NCBI RefSeq assembly: GCF_023208195.1
Contig: NZ_CP060034.1
Location: 2,046,001 to 2,110,000, forward strand
Origin: Nocardioides sp. InS609-2
GTDB lineage: Bacteria; Actinomycetota; Actinomycetes; Propionibacteriales; Nocardioidaceae
Reading direction: 5' to 3'
Length of the DNA: 64,000 bases
In this document: positions 26,091 to 35,465 of the stretch, piece after piece
Numbering within the stretch: position 1 is the stretch's first letter
Layout: each line of letters opens with the position of its first letter
Translations under genes and position numbers: made by a program
The notes under the pieces: model-generated
Databases searched by the model: none
Told to the model about the DNA's origin: nothing
Seen by the model: only the letters and a program-made list of their open reading frames with translations

Positions 26091-27158
26091 TCAGGCCGGG
26101 TGATCGCCCGTGAGTACGACGCGGCCGGCGGTGTCGTCGGAGGCGCCGGCAACCTCTCCAGCAGCCCATGCCCGGATGCCGTGGCCGGCCAGCACCTCGA
26201 CCGCCTTGTCGACGTCATCGGGCGTGATCAGGGCGATCATGCCGACGCCGCAGTTGAGCGTTGCCTCCAGGTCGGCCCGCGAGACGGACCCCACCTCGCG
26301 CACCACGTCGAAGATCGGCTGCGGCGTCCAGGTGCCGCGGTCGACGGTCGCGGTCAGCTCGAGGGGCAGCACCCGCTCCAGGTTGGCCGCCAGCCCGCCA
26401 CCGGTGACGTGGGACATCGCGTGCACGGCGGTGTGGTCGGCCAGGTCGAGGCACGCCTTGGCGTAGATGCGAGTCGGCACGAGCAGCTCGTCGCCCAGCG
26501 CGCGGCCCAACTCGGGCACGTCGCGGTCGAGGGCCCAGCCGGCCTTCTCGAGCAGCACGTGCCGCACGAGGGAGTAGCCGTTGGAGTGCAGGCCGCTCGA
26601 CTCCATCGCGAGTACGACGTCTCCCGGGCGGACCCGCGCCGGACCGAGGAGCCGGTCGGCCTCCACGACGCCCGTGGCGGCGCCGGCGACGTCGTACTCG
26701 TCGGGCTCGAGGAGTCCGGGGTGCTCGGCGGTCTCTCCACCGATCAGCGCGCAGCCGGCCACGACACAGGCCTCGGCGATGCCCTTGACGATGGCGGCGA
26801 TGCGCTCGGGCACGACCCGGCCGGTGGCGATGTAGTCGGTCATGAAGAGCGGCTCGGCGCCGCACACGACGAGGTCGTCCACGACCATGCCGACCAGGTC
26901 GAACCCGATCGTGTCGTGCTGGTCCATGGCCTGCGCGATGGCGACCTTGGTGCCGACGCCGTCGGTGGAGGTGGCGAGCAGCGGGTGCTTGTAGCGGGTG
27001 AGGGCAGCGGCGTCGAAGAGCCCGGCGAAGCCGCCCAGGCCGCCGATCATCTCGGGGCGACGGGCCTTTTCGATCCAGCCCTTCATCAGCTCGATGGCGG
27101 TGTCGGCCGCCTCGATGGAGACGCCTGCCTCGGCGTACGCGTTACCTGAAGAGCTCAC
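26091..27158 (-). CDS. purM: phosphoribosylformylglycinamidine cyclo-ligase
   Basis: PurM closes the imidazole ring, converting FGAM to AIR with ATP in step five of purine synthesis. The 355-residue protein has the family motifs GGFAGLFD near residue 40, STDGVGTK near 60, LIGGETAEHPG near 140 and HVTGGGLAANLERVLP near 235. GTG 27158 follows AGGAG by about 7 nt and lies 12 bp after the purF stop, so purF and purM form one transcript. A longer frame to 27449 lies inside purF and is rejected. Confidence 0.97.
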   Translation of the reverse strand: MSSSGNAYAEAGVSIEAADTAIELMKGWIEKARRPEMIGGLGGFAGLFDAAALTRYKHPLLATSTDGVGTKVAIAQAMDQHDTIGFDLVGMVVDDLVVCGAEPLFMTDYIATGRVVPERIAAIVKGIAEACVVAGCALIGGETAEHPGLLEPDEYDVAGAATGVVEADRLLGPARVRPGDVVLAMESSGLHSNGYSLVRHVLLEKAGWALDRDVPELGRALGDELLVPTRIYAKACLDLADHTAVHAMSHVTGGGLAANLERVLPLELTATVDRGTWTPQPIFDVVREVGSVSRADLEATLNCGVGMIALITPDDVDKAVEVLAGHGIRAWAAGEVAGASDDTAGRVVLTGDHPA

Positions 27159-27169
27159 AGGTGCTCCTG

Positions 27170-28696
27170 TCACGGGTTGTTGAGGACGGGCAGCTGCGCG
27201 GACGTCATCGACGACTCGAGCAGGTGCTTGCCCAGCTTCGACTCGTCGGGCAGCGGGATCGGGTAGTCGCCGGTGAAGCAGGCCTTGCACAGCCGCTCGG
27301 TGGCCTGCCCGGTCGCCTCGACCATGCCCTCGAGCGAGATGTAGCCCAGGGAGTCGGCGCCGATGCTCTCCCGGATCTCCTCGATGGCCAGACCGTTGGC
27401 GATCAGCTCGGCGCGGGTCGCGAAGTCGATGCCGTAGAAGCACGGCCACTTGACCGGCGGCGAGGAGATCCGCACGTGCACCTCGGCCGCGCCGGCCTCC
27501 CGCAGCATCCGGACCTGGGCGCGCTGGGTGTTGCCGCGCACGATCGAGTCGTCGACGACCACGACGCGACGGCCTCGGATCATGTGGTCGAGGGCGTTCA
27601 GCTTCAGCCGGATGCCGAGCTGACGCAAGGTCTGGCTGGGCTGGATGAAGGTGCGGCCGACGTAGGAGTTCTTGACGAACCCGAGGCCGAACGGGATGCC
27701 GCTCTCCTCTGCGTACCCGGTGGCGGCGGGCGTGCCCGACTCGGGCACCGGCATGACGAGGTCGGCGTCGACCGGGAACTCGCGGGCGAGCTGGCGGCCC
27801 ATCTCGACGCGCGCCTCGTGCACGCTGCGACCGCTGATCTTGGCGTCGGGGCGGGCCAAGTAGACGAACTCGAAGACACAGCCCTTGGGGTCGGCCTCGG
27901 CGAAGCGCCGGGAGACCAGGCCGTTCTCGTTGATGACGAGCATCTCGCCGGGCTCGACCTCGCGGACGCGGCTGGCGCCGATCGTGGCCAGGGCGGCGTC
28001 CTCGCTGGCGACCACCCAGCCGCGCTCGAGGCGGCCGAGCACGAGTGGGCGAACACCCTGCGGGTCACGCGCGGCGAAGAGGGTGTCCTCGTTCATCCAG
28101 ACGAACGAGAACGCACCGGTCACCTTGGCCAGCACCTCGACCGCACGCTCCTCGAGCGAGGTGTCGGGGTGGCGGGCCAGCAGCGCGGTGACGATCGCGG
28201 TGTCGTTGGTGGGCGCGGCGTCCATCCGGACGTGGAGGTCGAGCTCGTCGTCGTACGACTCGACGGCGGCCAGCTCGGCCAGCTCGGCGGTGTTGATCAG
28301 GTTGCCGTTGTGGGCAAGCGCGATCGAGCCGTCCTGGGTCGGGTGGAACGTCGGCTGGGCGTTCTGCCAGGTCGAGGCGCCGGTCGTGGAGTAGCGGGTG
28401 TGCCCGATCGCCACGTGGCCCTTGAGCGACGCCAGCGTCGACTCGTCGAAAACCTGCGAGACCAGACCCATGTCCTTGTAGACCAGGATCTGGCGACCGT
28501 TGCTCACGGCGATCCCGGCCGACTCCTGGCCACGGTGCTGGAGCGCGTAGAGGCCGAAGAAGGTGAGGTTGGCGGCATCCTCACCCGGGGCCCAGACTCC
28601 GAACACCCCGCAGGCGTCCTGGGGTCCCTGGTCGTGAGGATCGACGGCATCGGTGAGGCGGCCGTCGCCGCCCTTGCGTCTGCTGGACTGCGGCAC
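27170..28696 (-). CDS. purF: amidophosphoribosyltransferase
   Basis: PurF commits PRPP to purine synthesis by replacing pyrophosphate with glutamine-derived ammonia. The 508-residue protein has a class II glutaminase domain whose catalytic cysteine in DACGVFGVW (about residue 28) follows a propeptide of about 27 residues, and LYALQHRGQESAGIA downstream. The phosphoribosyltransferase loop VVVVDDSIVRGNT lies near residue 375. Cysteines later in the chain could hold an iron-sulfur cluster as in Bacillus PurF. It leads the purF-purM operon and diverges from a histidine kinase gene. Confidence 0.97.
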   Translation of the reverse strand: MPQSSRRKGGDGRLTDAVDPHDQGPQDACGVFGVWAPGEDAANLTFFGLYALQHRGQESAGIAVSNGRQILVYKDMGLVSQVFDESTLASLKGHVAIGHTRYSTTGASTWQNAQPTFHPTQDGSIALAHNGNLINTAELAELAAVESYDDELDLHVRMDAAPTNDTAIVTALLARHPDTSLEERAVEVLAKVTGAFSFVWMNEDTLFAARDPQGVRPLVLGRLERGWVVASEDAALATIGASRVREVEPGEMLVINENGLVSRRFAEADPKGCVFEFVYLARPDAKISGRSVHEARVEMGRQLAREFPVDADLVMPVPESGTPAATGYAEESGIPFGLGFVKNSYVGRTFIQPSQTLRQLGIRLKLNALDHMIRGRRVVVVDDSIVRGNTQRAQVRMLREAGAAEVHVRISSPPVKWPCFYGIDFATRAELIANGLAIEEIRESIGADSLGYISLEGMVEATGQATERLCKACFTGDYPIPLPDESKLGKHLLESSMTSAQLPVLNNP

Positions 28697-28916
28697 GCCC
28701 CGAGTCTAGGGGGCGCGGGCGCCAAGGCCTCATCGAGGCGGCGTACGACCGGAGGCTGGACGCGGCAGGATGTTCTGTACCAGTCCGGGTCGGCTGAGCG
28801 ACTTCTGTGGATAACGCGTCGTTCATCTCTCAACCCGCCTAGACTGGCCGAAGTTCGGGGTGGGTCGGACTTGCGCAGGGGGCGCATCCGAGCCTACGGG
28901 GACACTTGGGGGACAC

Positions 28917-30677
28917 ATGAGCGACGGCCGCACCGCGCCGGTGGTTCACGACGCCCTTCAGCTGATCGCCGAGGGGGTCGTCGACCTGGTCGGCTTCGGC
29001 GTGGCCGTCATCAACGTCCTGCGCGAGGAGGACGACAAGCTCGAGACCGTGGCCGTCGCAGGCAACGACGAGGCCCGCGAGCAGCTGCTCGGCCTCCGGC
29101 AGAGCGTCAGGTCGATCCAGATGGAGATCGAGCGCGCCGACACCTGGGGGATGCTGCGTTTCGTCCCGGCCGATCGCGTCGCCGACGAGGAGGACGTCAC
29201 TTCCTGGATCCCCGACATCGAGGTCGGCGAGGGTCCCGACGCCTGGGACCCGATGGACCTGCTGATCGCGCCCCTGTACGACGAGAGCGGTCGGATGCTG
29301 GGCACGCTCTCCATGGACGTGCCCGAGGACGGTCGCCGCCCCGACGAGGCCAAGCGCGCGGTGCTCAACAAGTACGCCGCCCAGGCCGGCCGCGCCGTAC
29401 TCACCGAGGTGGCGCGCCGCCGGCTCGAGGAGCAGGTCAGACTCGCGACCGCGGCCCGCAACATCGTGCGCGACGTCAGCTCGGAGATGACGGTCGACCG
29501 GATCATGGAGGTCTCCCAGTCGGCGATCACCTCTGGCCTCGGCGTGATCGGCCTGTGGATCCAGACCTTCGACGAGGACGGCGAGGGCCGCGGCGCCCTC
29601 TACTCCAACGCCGGCACCGACGCCCAGATGCCCGCCGAGCTGGTGCGCATCGGCCGGGCCGCGGCCGGGCTGCTGTGGAAGGCGCAGGAAGTCACCATCA
29701 TCGCCCGCGACCGGCCCGCTCCCGCGATCGTCACCGCCGGGCAGCGTGAGCTGATCTTCGAGTTCCTAGACACCCTCGGCGTGACCTCGATGCTGTTCGT
29801 GCCGCTCGGCGCCGGCCCGGAGTGCCTCGGCAACCTGGTGCTCACCCGGCGCGGCACCGACGTCGAGTGGACGCCCGTTGAGACCTCGACGGCGCTCGAC
29901 ATCGCCCACGACCTGGGCCGCGCCCTGCTCAATGCCCGCAACTTCGAGCGCGAGCAGCAGCTCGTCTCCGAGCTGCGGGAGCTCGACACCTACAAGAGCC
30001 AGCTGATCGCGACGGTCGCCCACGAGCTCAAGAACCCCCTCACCTCGATCCTCGGCCACGTCGAGATGCTCGAGGCCGCCACCGACGTGCCCCCGATGGC
30101 GCAGCGATCGGTCGGCTCGATCGAGCGCGGCGCGATGCGCATGGAGCGGGTCATCGAGGACATGCTCACGCTCGCCAAGGTCGGCGACCCCAACAACGCC
30201 CTCATCGCGGCGCCGGTCGAGATGGGCCGGCTCGTCGACGAAGCCCTCGACCTGATCTCGCTCACCGCCAGCCGCAAGGGCCTGGCGATCAGCTACGACC
30301 CGCCCACCAGGCCGGTCGTCGCCCTCGGCGACACCAGCGACCTCGACCAGGTGTGCAGCAACCTGATCAGCAACGCCGTCAAGTACACCCCCGACGGCCG
30401 GGCCATCACCATCACCGTCGATCGTCGGGGTCGCGACGTCATCTTCACGGTGTCCGACGAGGGCATGGGCATCTCCACCCACGACCAGGAGCACCTCTTC
30501 GAGGAGTTCTTCCGGTCCACCAACCCCGAGGCGGTCGCCCTTCCGGGCACCGGCCTCGGTCTGACAATCGTGCAGCGCATCGTCACCCGGCACTCCGGTC
30601 GGATCGAGGTCGAGTCCGACCTCGGCAAGGGCACGACGTTCCGGGTGATCCTCCCGGCTGCGAGCGTCCCGGTCTGA
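28917..30677 (+). CDS. GAF-domain sensor histidine kinase, orphan
   Basis: The 586-residue protein has two GAF-type sensor domains (about residues 15-165 and 190-340), then a histidine kinase core. The phosphorylated His369 is in VAHELKNPLTS, the N box is CSNLISNAVKYTPDG, and the G boxes are SDEGMGI and GTGLGLTIV. No membrane segment is present, so it senses a cytoplasmic signal. ATG 28917 has GGGGGA upstream. No response regulator is adjacent, so its partner lies elsewhere. It is convergent with the peptidase gene and diverges from purF. Confidence 0.92.
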   Translation: MSDGRTAPVVHDALQLIAEGVVDLVGFGVAVINVLREEDDKLETVAVAGNDEAREQLLGLRQSVRSIQMEIERADTWGMLRFVPADRVADEEDVTSWIPDIEVGEGPDAWDPMDLLIAPLYDESGRMLGTLSMDVPEDGRRPDEAKRAVLNKYAAQAGRAVLTEVARRRLEEQVRLATAARNIVRDVSSEMTVDRIMEVSQSAITSGLGVIGLWIQTFDEDGEGRGALYSNAGTDAQMPAELVRIGRAAAGLLWKAQEVTIIARDRPAPAIVTAGQRELIFEFLDTLGVTSMLFVPLGAGPECLGNLVLTRRGTDVEWTPVETSTALDIAHDLGRALLNARNFEREQQLVSELRELDTYKSQLIATVAHELKNPLTSILGHVEMLEAATDVPPMAQRSVGSIERGAMRMERVIEDMLTLAKVGDPNNALIAAPVEMGRLVDEALDLISLTASRKGLAISYDPPTRPVVALGDTSDLDQVCSNLISNAVKYTPDGRAITITVDRRGRDVIFTVSDEGMGISTHDQEHLFEEFFRSTNPEAVALPGTGLGLTIVQRIVTRHSGRIEVESDLGKGTTFRVILPAASVPV

Positions 30678-30680
30678 GTC

Positions 30681-32030
30681 TCAGGCGCCGGCGGCGAGGT
30701 TCTGCAGGAGCAGGGCCTCGGCCAGGATCACGCGCTCGAACTCCGCGAGGTGGAGTCCTTCGTTGGCACCGTGCGCCCGGGTGTCGGGGTCCTCGACGCC
30801 CGTGACGAGCACACTCGCCTGCGGGAACGCCTCGAGGAACTCCGCGATGAACGGGATCGAGCCACCGACGCCCATGTCGATCGGCTCGGTGCCGTCCCAG
30901 GCGGTGGCGAACGCGGCGCGCGCCGCGTCGTACGCCGGTCCCTGGGCGTTGATGCTGGTCGCCTCGCCGGTGTCGACGACCGTAAAGGTGAGCTCGGCGC
31001 CCCACGGGAGGTGGCTCTCGACGTGCTTGCGGAGGCAGTCGAGGGCGTTGGCGGTGGTGTCGCCGGGGGCGACGCGCAGGCTGATCTTGGCCCGGGCAGC
31101 GGGCACGAGGGTGTTGCTGGCGCCCTCGACCTTGGGGGCGTCGAGGCCGGTGATGGAGAGCGAGGGCTTGGTCCAGAGACGCTCGACGGCGCTGCCGTCG
31201 CCGATCCACTCGATGCCGGGCACGGCGCCGGACTCGGCGCGCAGGCGCTCCTCCGGATAGACCACGTCGGCGGCCGGGCTGGACTTCAGACCGGCGACCG
31301 CGACGTTGCCGCGGTCGTCGTGCAGGCTGGCGATCACCCGTGAGAGGGCGATGATCGCGTCGGGCACGAGGCCGCCCCACATGCCGGAGTGCACGGCGTG
31401 GGCCAGGGTGCGGACCTCGATGTCGACACGGACCAGCCCGCGCAGGCTGGTGGTCAGTGCCGGGACGCCGATGTCCCAGTTGCCGGAGTCGGCGATGACG
31501 ATGACGTCGGCGGCGAGCTCGTCGTGGTGCTGGCGCAGCAGCGGCACGAGGGTGTCGGAGCCGACCTCCTCCTCGCCCTCGATGAACATGACGACGTTGA
31601 CCGGCAGGTCGTCGCCGAAGATGCGGGCCGCGGCAAGGTGGGCGGCGATGCCGGCCTTGTCGTCGGCGGCACCACGCGCGAAGAGCCGGCCGTCGCGCTC
31701 GGTGGGCTCCCACGGCGGCGAGTCCCAGTCGGCGTGGTCGTTCTCGGGCTGCACGTCGTGGTGGGCGTAGAGGAGCACGGTCGGTGCACCCTCGGGCCCG
31801 GCCTTGTGCGCGATGACGGCCGGGGCGCCGCCGTCGGCGGTGGTGATCGTGGCCGTGAATCCTTCGGCCTCGAAGAGTGCCTTGACGGCCTCGGCACTGC
31901 GCTGGACCTCGCCCGCTCGGGCGGGGTCGGCACTCACCGACTGGATGCGGACCAGGTCTTCCAGATCACTGCGGATGCCCGGCAGCACGGACTGGACACG
32001 GTCGCGGATCTCGCTGTCACTCAATGCCAT
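30681..32030 (-). CDS. M20-family metallopeptidase (dipeptidase)
   Basis: The 449-residue enzyme is an M20 zinc peptidase that cleaves dipeptides or similar amides. Zinc ligands are visible in LLYAHHDVQPEND near residue 87, GAADDKAG near 120 with its catalytic glutamate in EGEEEVGSD near 152, and late histidine in HGANEG near 425. The lid or dimer domain lies between about 190 and 310. Length fits the family. It starts at ATG 32030, convergent with the histidine kinase 3 bp away and independent of its neighbours. Confidence 0.92.
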   Translation of the reverse strand: MALSDSEIRDRVQSVLPGIRSDLEDLVRIQSVSADPARAGEVQRSAEAVKALFEAEGFTATITTADGGAPAVIAHKAGPEGAPTVLLYAHHDVQPENDHADWDSPPWEPTERDGRLFARGAADDKAGIAAHLAAARIFGDDLPVNVVMFIEGEEEVGSDTLVPLLRQHHDELAADVIVIADSGNWDIGVPALTTSLRGLVRVDIEVRTLAHAVHSGMWGGLVPDAIIALSRVIASLHDDRGNVAVAGLKSSPAADVVYPEERLRAESGAVPGIEWIGDGSAVERLWTKPSLSITGLDAPKVEGASNTLVPAARAKISLRVAPGDTTANALDCLRKHVESHLPWGAELTFTVVDTGEATSINAQGPAYDAARAAFATAWDGTEPIDMGVGGSIPFIAEFLEAFPQASVLVTGVEDPDTRAHGANEGLHLAEFERVILAEALLLQNLAAGA

Positions 32031-32078
32031 GGCGTCACCCTAGGACCTGGGTCCCAAGCCCCCCACCTGCTGGGGTGG

Positions 32079-32861
32079 TCAGCGGGTCTGCGACAGCTCG
32101 GTGACGTGTTCGGTGACCTCGAACCCGAGCGCCCGGTAGATGCGGATGGCATCGTCCTCGGGGTCCGCGACCATGACGAGCGTCGATGCTCCGAGGTCGG
32201 AGAGCCCGTGCGTGGCCAGCCGGTGCACGAGAGTGCCGGCATACCCGCGACGACGCGCGTCGGGGTGCGTCTCGACGGACTGGAACCGGGCGGTCGTGTC
32301 GTCGGTGCGGAAGAGGCCTGCCGTGGACACGAGGGTGTCCTGCTCGAAGGCGCCCCAGCGGGCGCCGTATCCCTGCTCTGTCAGGGACTTCTCCTGCTCG
32401 ACCTTGCCGCGCGCGAACGCGGCGAGCCGATCAGGGTGGTCGCCGGGGTTGGTCGCGACGGTCAGGGCGATGCGCTGCTCCCAGTCCTCGTCGGTCGCCA
32501 GCGGTCGGTACGTCGCACTCCCGGCCGGGCGGGCGGGCTCGAGGACCGACGAGGCCGTCATGGCCACGCCGATGTCAGCGGTCATTCCGGCGGCGACGAA
32601 CTCCGCCACGTCGTGCGGCTCCGTGCCGTCGATGCCGACCGCGCGGTGGTGAGCCTTGGGGAACTCCGCGTCGAAGGCGGCCAGCACCTCACGGGCGCCA
32701 CCCGGGAACGGCGGCCGGGCCAGGAACAGGAAGTTGCCCCAGAAGTACGTCGGGTTCGCGGGCGTACGGACCACCAGGTGGGTGCCCCGGTCGTCGATCT
32801 CGCTGCCCGCGAGCTCGAGGAGGCGGAGGTCGGTCCGGAAGGCCAGGGAGCGCAGCTGCAT
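32079..32861 (-). CDS. GNAT-family N-acetyltransferase (double-domain type)
   Basis: This protein of about 260 residues has a C-terminal GNAT domain with the acetyl-CoA loop VETHPDARRRGYAGTLVHRL near residue 198 and the ending DAIRIYRALGFEVTEH. The N-terminal half is a diverged second domain with HLVVRTPANPTYFWGNFL. ATG 32861 is taken as the start; an in-frame TTG at 32879, overlapping the SCP2-like gene, is the alternative. The substrate is unknown. It follows the sterol-carrier-like gene almost without gap and is probably in its operon. Confidence 0.82.
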   Translation of the reverse strand: MQLRSLAFRTDLRLLELAGSEIDDRGTHLVVRTPANPTYFWGNFLFLARPPFPGGAREVLAAFDAEFPKAHHRAVGIDGTEPHDVAEFVAAGMTADIGVAMTASSVLEPARPAGSATYRPLATDEDWEQRIALTVATNPGDHPDRLAAFARGKVEQEKSLTEQGYGARWGAFEQDTLVSTAGLFRTDDTTARFQSVETHPDARRRGYAGTLVHRLATHGLSDLGASTLVMVADPEDDAIRIYRALGFEVTEHVTELSQTR

Positions 32862-32871
32862 GTGTCCATCT

Positions 32872-33207
32872 TCATGCAAGGGGGAGGTACGGCGTGAGGT
32901 CGGCCCGCTCGCCGCTGGCCCGGACCCGGCCGGACTCTTCGGCCGCCGCCCACGTCAGCTCACCGACCGCCAGCGCCAGCCAGGTCTCGGCGTCCATCTC
33001 GACGACGGCGGGCGGTGTGCCCCGGGTGTGCCGGATGCCCTCGACAACCTGCACCGCGGCGTACGGCGGCACCCGGACCTCGACCGAGCGCCCCGGCGCG
33101 CGCTCGGAAAGCACCGCCATGAAGTGCTTGGTCAACGCGCGTACGTCGTGGTCTGCCAGGGCCGCCGCCAGGTCGGTCTCGTCGAGCCTGCGCAAGCGGG
33201 GCGGCAT
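32872..33207 (-). CDS. sterol-carrier (SCP2-like) family small protein
   Basis: The 111-residue protein has the actinobacterial sterol-carrier-family pattern: RSVEVRVPPYAAVQ near residue 40 and MDAETWLALAVGELTWAAA near 70, the latter resembling the SCP2 lipid-binding fold. Such genes lie near purL and purF in many actinobacteria, which fits here. It has no signal peptide. Its role is unknown; lipid binding is inferred from family only. It starts at ATG 33207 and its end abuts the GNAT gene. Confidence 0.75.
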   Translation of the reverse strand: MPPRLRRLDETDLAAALADHDVRALTKHFMAVLSERAPGRSVEVRVPPYAAVQVVEGIRHTRGTPPAVVEMDAETWLALAVGELTWAAAEESGRVRASGERADLTPYLPLA

Positions 33208-33319
33208 CAGGAGTCGCCTCGTGCATCTGACAATCCACAGGGCAGCGCACCGGGCTTGCCCAGCGAGGTGGTTGGTGTTTCACTCACCACTCCAGTATCG
33301 GGTGTCTCGGGAGGGCCTC

Positions 33320-33394
33320 ATGACCGAGTCTGGTCACTTGTGGCTGCCGCCGGGGCGCCGGCGCCAGCCCACGCCGCAGCATGCGGGGCGGTAG
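33320..33394 (+). CDS. 24-codon upstream ORF before MFS gene (possible leader peptide)
   Basis: A short ORF starts at ATG 33320 with GGGAGG 5 nt upstream, the best ribosome binding site in the area. It encodes 24 residues rich in proline and arginine (LPPGRRRQPTP) and stops at TAG 33392-33394. The MFS gene starts 3 bp later in the same frame. A leader peptide that controls MFS translation is plausible; alternatively it is the N-terminus of a longer form lost through the stop codon. Confidence 0.45.
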   Translation: MTESGHLWLPPGRRRQPTPQHAGR

Positions 33395-33397
33395 GTC

Positions 33398-34636
33398 GTG
33401 CCCGGGTTCCGCAGTCTCGCCAGCAACCGGGACTTCACCGTCTTGTGGATCGGCGAGACGATCAGCCAGCTCGGCAGTCGCGTCTCCATCTTCGTCTTCC
33501 CGCTGATTGCCTACGCGCTGTCGGGATCGGTTCTCGTCGCGGCCTGGGTCGAGGCCGCCCACCTGTTCGGCACAGCAGTCGTGCTGTTGCCCGCCGGCGC
33601 GCTGGCCGACCGGCTCAACCGGCGCATCCTGATGCTGGTCGCGAGCGGTTCGGGTGCGGTTCTCTACACCTCCCTGGTCGTCGCCGGCGTGCTCGGCCAC
33701 CTCACGATCCCCCACCTGGCGGTGGTCGGTCTGCTGACCGGGGCATCCGCCGGTGTGTTCGGGCCGGCTCAGATGTCCGCGATCCGCTCGGTCGTCACCA
33801 CCGACGACCTGCCCACCGCGCTCAGCCAGAACCAGGCCAGACGACACGTGGCCTCGCTGCTCGGCGGGCCGCTCGGCGGCGCGCTCTTCTCGCTGACCCG
33901 GTGGCTGCCGTTCGCGTTCGACGCGATCACCTTCGCGATCTCCTGCCTGACGCTGAGCCGCATCCGCACCGACCTGTCGGCTCCCCCGCGAACTGCCCGC
34001 ACCAGGGTCCTCTCCGACATCGGCGAGGGCATCGGCTTCGTCCTGGCCCGGCCGTTCTTCCGGGTGCTGATGTCGTGGGCATCGCTGGTCAACCTGGTCA
34101 CCAACGCGCTGATGTTCGTGGTGCTCCTGCGGATGATCCAGGCGGGTTTCCACCCCGCCCACATCGGCCTGGTCGAGACCGCGGCCGGCATCGGCGGCAT
34201 CCTCGGCGCCCTCGCTGCGCCGTACGTCATCGACCGGATGCCCACCGGCCGGCTGACGGTGCTCGTGGCCTGGGGTCTCGCGCTGCCGCTCGTGCCGATG
34301 ATCTGGTGGGCGACGCCGCTGGCCGTCGGCGCCTGCTCGTTCTTCTTCCTGTTCCTCAACCCGATCGGCAATGCCGGCATCGGCGCCTACCGGCTCTCCC
34401 AGACGCCGGACCAGCTGCAGGGCCGGGTTGCCGCCAGCGCGCAGTTCCTCGCGGTCGCGATCATGCCGCTGGCGCCGATCCTGGGCGCCGGGTTGCTGAA
34501 CCGCTTCGGCGGCGAGTGGGCGGTCGCGATCCTGCTGGTCGCCACGCTGCTGCTGGCGGCCTACCTCACGGCCAGCAGGTCGGTCCGCTCCGTCCCGCGC
34601 CCGGGCGAGTGGCGCGACCGCTCGCTGGCGACCTGA
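33398..34636 (+). CDS. MFS transporter (enterobactin/macrolide exporter-like, DHA3 type)
   Basis: The 412-residue protein has about twelve membrane segments and the DHA3-type head NRDFTVLWIGETISQLGSRVS (first twenty residues after the start region), then PAGALADRLNRR near residue 65 as motif A. These proteins export drugs or siderophores. GTG 33398 lies 3 bp after a short upstream ORF and has no strong binding site of its own, so it may depend on that ORF for translation. The substrate is unknown. It is convergent with the lipoprotein hydrolase gene. Confidence 0.88.
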   Translation: MPGFRSLASNRDFTVLWIGETISQLGSRVSIFVFPLIAYALSGSVLVAAWVEAAHLFGTAVVLLPAGALADRLNRRILMLVASGSGAVLYTSLVVAGVLGHLTIPHLAVVGLLTGASAGVFGPAQMSAIRSVVTTDDLPTALSQNQARRHVASLLGGPLGGALFSLTRWLPFAFDAITFAISCLTLSRIRTDLSAPPRTARTRVLSDIGEGIGFVLARPFFRVLMSWASLVNLVTNALMFVVLLRMIQAGFHPAHIGLVETAAGIGGILGALAAPYVIDRMPTGRLTVLVAWGLALPLVPMIWWATPLAVGACSFFFLFLNPIGNAGIGAYRLSQTPDQLQGRVAASAQFLAVAIMPLAPILGAGLLNRFGGEWAVAILLVATLLLAAYLTASRSVRSVPRPGEWRDRSLAT

Positions 34637-34657
34637 GACTGGGACGTCCGACTTCGC

Positions 34658-35461
34658 TCACCCGATCTGGTCGAGGATCTCCACGGTCCGCGACCAGGCG
34701 GGCGAATTCGGGTTGATGACGACGAAGTGGTCGCCGTCGACCGACACGTCTTCGGCGGTCGCCCCGGCCGCGCGGGCCTGCTCGACGTACTTCACCGACT
34801 GGTCGGGCGGCACGACGGTGTCGGAGCGGCCGTGCACGCACCAGACGGGTACGTCGAGGGGGATCTGCCGGGTGGGGTCGCCCAGGTCGTAGTCGGGTCC
34901 GGGCGGGCCGTCCATGAGCGCACCGACCGCGCCGTCGCCGAGGTTCTGGACGAAGGCGCTCGTGAGGTCGAGGACACCGGCCTGCGAGATGACCTCGGTG
35001 ACCGGGACCGTCGTCTGCCACTCGTCGAACCGGCCGCGCGCCGCGGCCCAGGTGGCCAGGTGGCCGCCGGCCGAGTGCCCGAGGGTGACGACCCGGCCGG
35101 TGTCGACGTCGACGTCGGCCAGCTTCTCGATCGCTGTGTGCACGTCGTCGAAGGTGGCCGGGAACCCGCCGCCGCTGCCGACCCTGCGGTACTCGATGTT
35201 CCAGGTGGTCCAGCCGCGCTGGACCAGGTCGGCCGCCAGCGGCCGGCCCAGGTCGAGGTCGTACGCCGCCTTCCAGAACCCGCCGTGGATGACGACCACG
35301 ACACCGCGCGAGGTGCCCGAGGGACGGGTCAGCTCACCGAACTGCGACGCGTCGTCGCCGTACGTGATCTTCTCGACGCCCGTCACGTCATCGCCGCCGC
35401 AACCCGAGACGAGCGCGGTGACGCCCACCGAGGCGAGCAAGGTCCGGCGGGACAGGCGCAC
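34658..35461 (-). CDS. exported lipoprotein alpha/beta hydrolase
   Basis: The 267-residue protein begins with a twin-arginine signal (SRRTLLASVG) that ends in the lipobox VSGC near residue 22, so it is probably exported by Tat and lipid-anchored. The hydrolase core has VVIHGGFWK (oxyanion hole), the nucleophile in GHSAGGHLA near residue 130 and the catalytic histidine in DGDHFVV near 246. It resembles BD-FAE/esterase-type hydrolases. GTG 35461 lies 4 bp after the purL stop, so it is likely transcribed with purL. The substrate is unknown. Confidence 0.88.
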   Translation of the reverse strand: MRLSRRTLLASVGVTALVSGCGGDDVTGVEKITYGDDASQFGELTRPSGTSRGVVVVIHGGFWKAAYDLDLGRPLAADLVQRGWTTWNIEYRRVGSGGGFPATFDDVHTAIEKLADVDVDTGRVVTLGHSAGGHLATWAAARGRFDEWQTTVPVTEVISQAGVLDLTSAFVQNLGDGAVGALMDGPPGPDYDLGDPTRQIPLDVPVWCVHGRSDTVVPPDQSVKYVEQARAAGATAEDVSVDGDHFVVINPNSPAWSRTVEILDQIG

Positions 35462-35465
35462 CCCA

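Noticed and set aside
27161..29749. Open frame of 862 codons on the plus strand over purF and the histidine kinase start
   Set aside because: It is antisense to purF and out of frame with the kinase, with arginine- and valine-rich shadow composition.
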